The notes beneath the pieces were generated by a model. That model made no database searches and was not told the DNA's origin. It saw nothing but the letters and a program-made list of their open reading frames with translations. Positions 61,083 to 64,000 of a stretch of DNA of 64,000 bases are shown in pieces. Position 1 is the stretch's first letter, and each line of letters opens with the position of its first letter. Source of the stretch: Ogataea parapolymorpha DL-1 (Eukaryota > Ascomycota > Pichiomycetes > Pichiales > Pichiaceae); NCBI RefSeq assembly GCF_000187245.1, contig NC_027866.1:612411-676410 (forward strand). Reading direction: 5' to 3'. The position numbers and the translations under genes were made by a program.

Positions 61083-61641
61083 TTACCATCCGCCCTGACG
61101 GCCAGGCCCGCCAAAGCCTCCCTGGGGACCTCCTTGTGGGCCACCATAACCGCCCTGTGGACCACCGAATCCTCCCTGTGGGCCTCCAAATCCTCCCTGT
61201 GGGCCCCCCAAATCCTCCCTGAGGACCGCCCTGAGGACCTCCAAAACCGCCCTGGAAACCGCCGTGCGGGCCTCCGTGGGGAGGTCCCTGAGGCCCGCCA
61301 AAGCCGCCTCTTTGCTCACCGTAGCCCCCTGGACCGCCAGGACCGCCTGGACCCCCGTGGTGCTGGCCACCATAGCCACCCTGATGGTGCTCCCATTTCT
61401 GCTCAACCTTGTCCTCGATCTTGTTGGCGGCAACTGCTCCGAGCAGACCACCGGCAATGCCTCCCAATTTGGAGTGCGAGCCACCTAGCTTGGATCCTCC
61501 ATAGGCTCCAGCAGCGCCCCCCACAACAGTCGAGAGAAGGCCCCTCTCGCCGTCGGCGCCAACCTGTTGTTGTTGGCCTTGTTGTTGAGGCTGTTGATAT
61601 TCGCCTTGTTGGCCAGATGAGTAGAATTCGTTAGCAGACAT
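61083..61641 (-). CDS. Glycine-zipper, Gly/Gln/Pro-rich protein with apparent frameshift
   Basis: The N-terminal 40 residues are Gln-rich, followed by a glycine-zipper membrane-like segment (VVGGAAGAYGGSKLGGSHSK, GGIAGGLLGAVAA) and a tail of GGFGGPQ repeats. The frame from the ATG at 61641 leaves the repeat at about 61204 and turns to non-repeat codons (RIWRPTGRIRW). One base off, the repeats go on and end GGPGRQGGW at 61083. The break sits at a run of six C (61204-61209) where sister units have CCTCC. One fewer base would restore one continuous protein. Real mutation or sequence error cannot be told apart. The function is unknown; tail-anchored stress-type proteins of this composition exist in fungi. 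Confidence 0.65.
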
Positions 61642-61784
61642 GATCGTTAATTGAAAACGGGATCAGAGGCAGACGTGTTCTATTTATACTGGGATCAGTT
61701 CCAAGTGAAACTCTTCGGGTTACCGTTTTCGGCTGTGGCTACGTGTTTCACGTTCCCTGGCGCAGCAAACGCCGATGACCTGCA

Positions 61785-61820
61785 GGGGGCGGAGCGACAG
61801 TATGTGGGAGAGGCGCCCCC
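61785..61820. repeat. Inverted repeat upstream of tRNA-Ile
   Basis: GGGGGCG at 61785-61791 and CGCCCCC at 61814-61820 are exact reverse complements with a 22-base spacer. AGGGG at 61784-61788 also matches the stress-response element for Msn2/Msn4, about 143 bp upstream of the glycine-zipper gene start. Confidence 0.5.
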
Positions 61821-61834
61821 ACTTTATCGTTCCA

Positions 61835-61908
61835 GGTTCCTTGGCCCAGTTGGTTAAGGCATCGTGCTAATAACGCGGGGATCAGCAGTTCGATCCTGCT
61901 AGGAACCA
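61835..61908 (+). tRNA. tRNA-Ile (anticodon AAT)
   Basis: The 74-nt cloverleaf has acceptor GGTTCCT/AGGAACC, anticodon loop CTAATAA and T arm GCAGT/TTCGATC-type with stem CAGCA/TGCTA-like pairing. A34 is expected to become inosine. No intron is seen. Confidence 0.94.
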
Positions 61909-61915
61909 TTTTTTT
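61909..61915 (+). terminator. Pol III terminator of tRNA-Ile
   Basis: Seven T follow directly after the tRNA 3' end. Confidence 0.85.
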
Positions 61916-62030
61916 GACTCCGCAAAACTTTCCTTCCATGCAGCACGCGCCCGCCCTTCTTTGCGGGACGTGGCCGCTTTTTTTTTACCCAACCTTACAC
62001 GTAATGAACATTTAGTACTACATAGCAAGT

Positions 62031-62979
62031 TTACTGCTGGTTCTCGTGCTCGGCCCATTGAGCCTCAGCGTCCTCAGTCTGGTGCTCCTCGTACACATCG
62101 TCAACAGTCTGGTGCAGAGAAAGAGCAGGCTCTTTGACGTAGGAATTGTCCAAAGTCCATGAGGCCAGAGCATTCTCAGCATCGATGATGATCTGCTTGG
62201 ATGCCTCGTAGCCGTCGTACGCAGGTCTGGTCTCACCCGGAGTCACTGGAGAGTCGTCTAACAGCTCAAGTAAAGCCTTTCCGTAGCCGGCAATCAGAGC
62301 AAGTTTTTCAGAGAGCTCTCTCAACGCGTCAAATTGGTAAAGGAAAGAAGCCTTCAGTTTTTCTCTCGTAATGTTGGACAATTGAGCCTCAGCAACAAGC
62401 GACTCGGCCTCGGCTCTAACGAGCTCTTGCTCCAAGATTGGGATCTTAGGAGACTGTGGATCCTTGTACTTCAGGTGAGCAATCTCGTCGGTGATCTTCT
62501 GTTTCCGGTCTCTCGATGGCTGAACAGAGGCCTCAATGTTTCTGATGCTCTTGAGGGTGATTCTGTACAGGTCGTACTTGTCGATAAACTGGTCTTCCAG
62601 CTCACCAATCTCATAGATCAGAACACCCAATTTGTCGGTGACGTCGGAAACGTCGTCGTCATTCTCCTCTCCCCAGAGAGAGAGCTGCTTGGCGACAGCC
62701 CTTCTCTCCCTGGCGACAAGCTCGACGCTTCTTTCGAAGTTCTTCTCAATCTTGATCAATTGAGAGAGTTTCTTTGAGAGCTCTGGACCAAACGATCCGG
62801 CAGCAGACTTCCTGATGGAGGAAGCAATGGAGGTGGTACCAAAGAATTTACCCCTAATATGGTTAGTTGGAAAAACGCGTGCCGACGACTTACTTGGTGC
62901 TCGATGGTGGAGGTGGCGGAGTGGCCAACTGGGAGGCCGTTGGGGCTCTGGAAGATCTCAAAGAATAAGTTCTGTGCAT
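62031..62979 (-). CDS. PIL1: Pil1/Lsp1, eisosome BAR-domain protein (2 exons)
   Basis: Pil1 and Lsp1 are the main eisosome proteins that shape furrow-like plasma membrane domains. Exons are 62979-62894 and 62853-62031, giving 302 residues. The spliced N-terminus starts MHRTYSLRSSRAPTASQL, which matches the family, and continues GKFFGTTSIASS after the junction. The BAR core has YDLYRITLKSIRNIE, SVQPSRDRKQKITDEIAHLKYKDPQSPKI and ALIAGYGKALLELLDDSPVTPGE. The acidic tail is shorter than in S. cerevisiae Pil1 (339 residues). Exon 1 is hidden if only ungapped reading is used. One gene may stand for both paralogues. Confidence 0.93.
62854..62893 (-). other. PIL1: PIL1 intron (40 nt)
   Basis: On the minus strand it begins GTAAGT, has AACTAAC with branch A at 62863 and ends ATATTAG. 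It interrupts the Lys codon AA/G, which is restored on joining. Confidence 0.9.
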
Positions 62980-63240
62980 TGCAATAGCGATGAGTTCAAA
63001 TACCTTTGGAAATAAAGTTCTTTATCAACTCTAGCAAGTAAGTATAATTTCAGGTGTTGATTTCCATATGCGACCATTTGATTCCGCATTGGGTTAAAAG
63101 GGCGCAACACTGTTGCTGTGGCAGTGTCCCATAAATTTTGCTTCTTCTTTGGGAATATCGTGGCTTCCATATTCGGACCATTGTATAACGTAATTGCTGA
63201 CTCACAATTTCAAAAATTCCAGAGCCCAAAAGCGAAACTT

Positions 63241-64000
63241 TCACACCCTTGCGCGCTTTGCATCGGGCAACTCGTGCAACTGGTCTCTCTTGACGCCTGT
63301 CGCAAGACCGGCCTTCTCCAAAATCCGCTCGTAGTCCTCGCGCAGTCGCTCGTACGCCGTCTGCAGTTTGTCCATCTTGTCCGCCTTTTCTAGCTCGCCC
63401 AACGCGTCTCTGTTCTTCAGATACAGCCTCTTTTTGATCTGTAAACGCACGTTCTTTTCGCTCAGGTTCTCGACACCACCCTTCTTGTTCTGCAACATCC
63501 ACAATAGCGTCATTTCCACGCATCTCTCGAACTGTCTGCGGTCCATTTTGTGCACCGCAACCTGTTTTTCGATCCACGGCTCGTCGATCGGCAGCTTGAC
63601 ACCGTTAAGAAAGTCTGCCCTGTTCAGTCGCTGCAGATCGCAACGGTCACGCAGGTCGTCAAACGCTTCGCTGGGATCCTCCACAGTGATTTCCTTGACC
63701 TTGTCGTCTGCAAGCCATTCGTCCACCATGCAATTGTATAGGTTTTTCCCGTGGCCCTTTGATTGGTACGGAGGAAGCACGATAAACTGGCTAATTTTCT
63801 TGCGGAATTGTAACTCCAGAGTCTCTGAAGCATCGTGAACCGCCGTTCCTGGGTGTTTCCAGTGGGAATAGGCTGTGCTGAATCCGACAAACGACTCTTT
63901 CTTATCCTCAGGACACTTATAGATCGCGTAGATCTCCCACACATCGTCGGTGCTGTCGATGTAGGAGCCGGCCTCGATGAACAGCAGGACGAAGATCTGG
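63241..64000 (-). CDS. HAT1: Hat1, histone acetyltransferase B catalytic subunit (5' part cut)
   Basis: Hat1 acetylates new histone H4 at K5 and K12. The coding frame runs off the right edge of the window; about the last 253 residues are here. It includes the LLFIEAGSYIDSTDDVWEIY block, ISQFIVLPPYQSKGHGKNLY with the acetyl-CoA loop (QSKGHG, the QxxGxG motif) and the C-terminal helical tail ending KRARV. The N-terminal part, including the start, is outside. Confidence 0.92.
   Translation of the reverse strand, partial: QIFVLLFIEAGSYIDSTDDVWEIYAIYKCPEDKKESFVGFSTAYSHWKHPGTAVHDASETLELQFRKKISQFIVLPPYQSKGHGKNLYNCMVDEWLADDKVKEITVEDPSEAFDDLRDRCDLQRLNRADFLNGVKLPIDEPWIEKQVAVHKMDRRQFERCVEMTLLWMLQNKKGGVENLSEKNVRLQIKKRLYLKNRDALGELEKADKMDKLQTAYERLREDYERILEKAGLATGVKRDQLHELPDAKRARV

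Overview
This is a gene-dense stretch of a budding-yeast (Saccharomycotina) nuclear chromosome. About 43 protein genes and 4 tRNA genes lie on both strands, with no transposons, rRNA or CRISPR. Gene content, short spliceosomal introns with near-TACTAAC branch sites, and an eIF3f gene (absent from Saccharomyces cerevisiae) point to a lineage that never went through the whole-genome duplication. CTG codons fall at invariant Hsp70 leucines, so CTG is read as Leu, which excludes the CTG-Ser yeasts. My best guess is a methylotrophic Pichiaceae species (Ogataea/Hansenula type). The genus is inference.

Layout. 0-5 kb: UMP1, SMY2 and SEC66, in the same order and relative orientation as S. cerevisiae YBR173C-YBR171W, then an NCS1 uracil/allantoin-type permease. 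5-18.5 kb: a septin with a degenerate G3 motif, a BUR2-type cyclin, UTP13, eIF3f, IFH1, MCP2, an F-box gene and TMA64. UTP13, IFH1, the F-box gene and BUR2 correspond to the YLR222C-YLR226W neighbourhood. 18.5-28.5 kb: POM33, UTP23, LSM6, GEP7/RAD6, tRNA-Arg(CCT), an EST3-like gene, an SSA-type Hsp70 with a heat-shock element, tRNA-Arg(TCT), BET3, FYV8/SKI6, and a hidden spliced gene for a 77-residue membrane protein. 28.9-39.6 kb: CUE5, LCB4, HEH2/SRC1, SUP35 with a prion-like domain, tRNA-Tyr with an 11-nt intron, RIO2, SSB and a MER1-like KH gene. 39.9-61 kb: ECM3, APP1, TMA46, PTC5, VPS21, AXL1, a carnosine N-methyltransferase homologue, YVC1, RTT106, a 74-residue protein, DPP1, MSS1, RHO2 and NST1. 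This block interleaves genes that S. cerevisiae splits between two sister regions (YOR092W-YOR087W and YNL095C-YNL090W). 61-64 kb: a glycine-zipper gene with an apparent frameshift, tRNA-Ile, PIL1/LSP1 and the 3' part of HAT1.

Common features. Five of six clear mRNA introns are 37-40 nt and one is 49 nt. Several hide true start codons (UMP1, SMY2, septin, PIL1, the 77-residue gene). Packing is extreme: two divergent gene pairs are separated by 44-47 bp, three tandem genes by 36-43 bp, and convergent genes have touching or interlocked stop codons. The most unusual signals are the MER1-like gene with a candidate poison-type intron, the hidden spliced small membrane-protein gene, the possible non-AUG extension of APP1, the EST3-like gene in a single frame, and the interleaved sister synteny.
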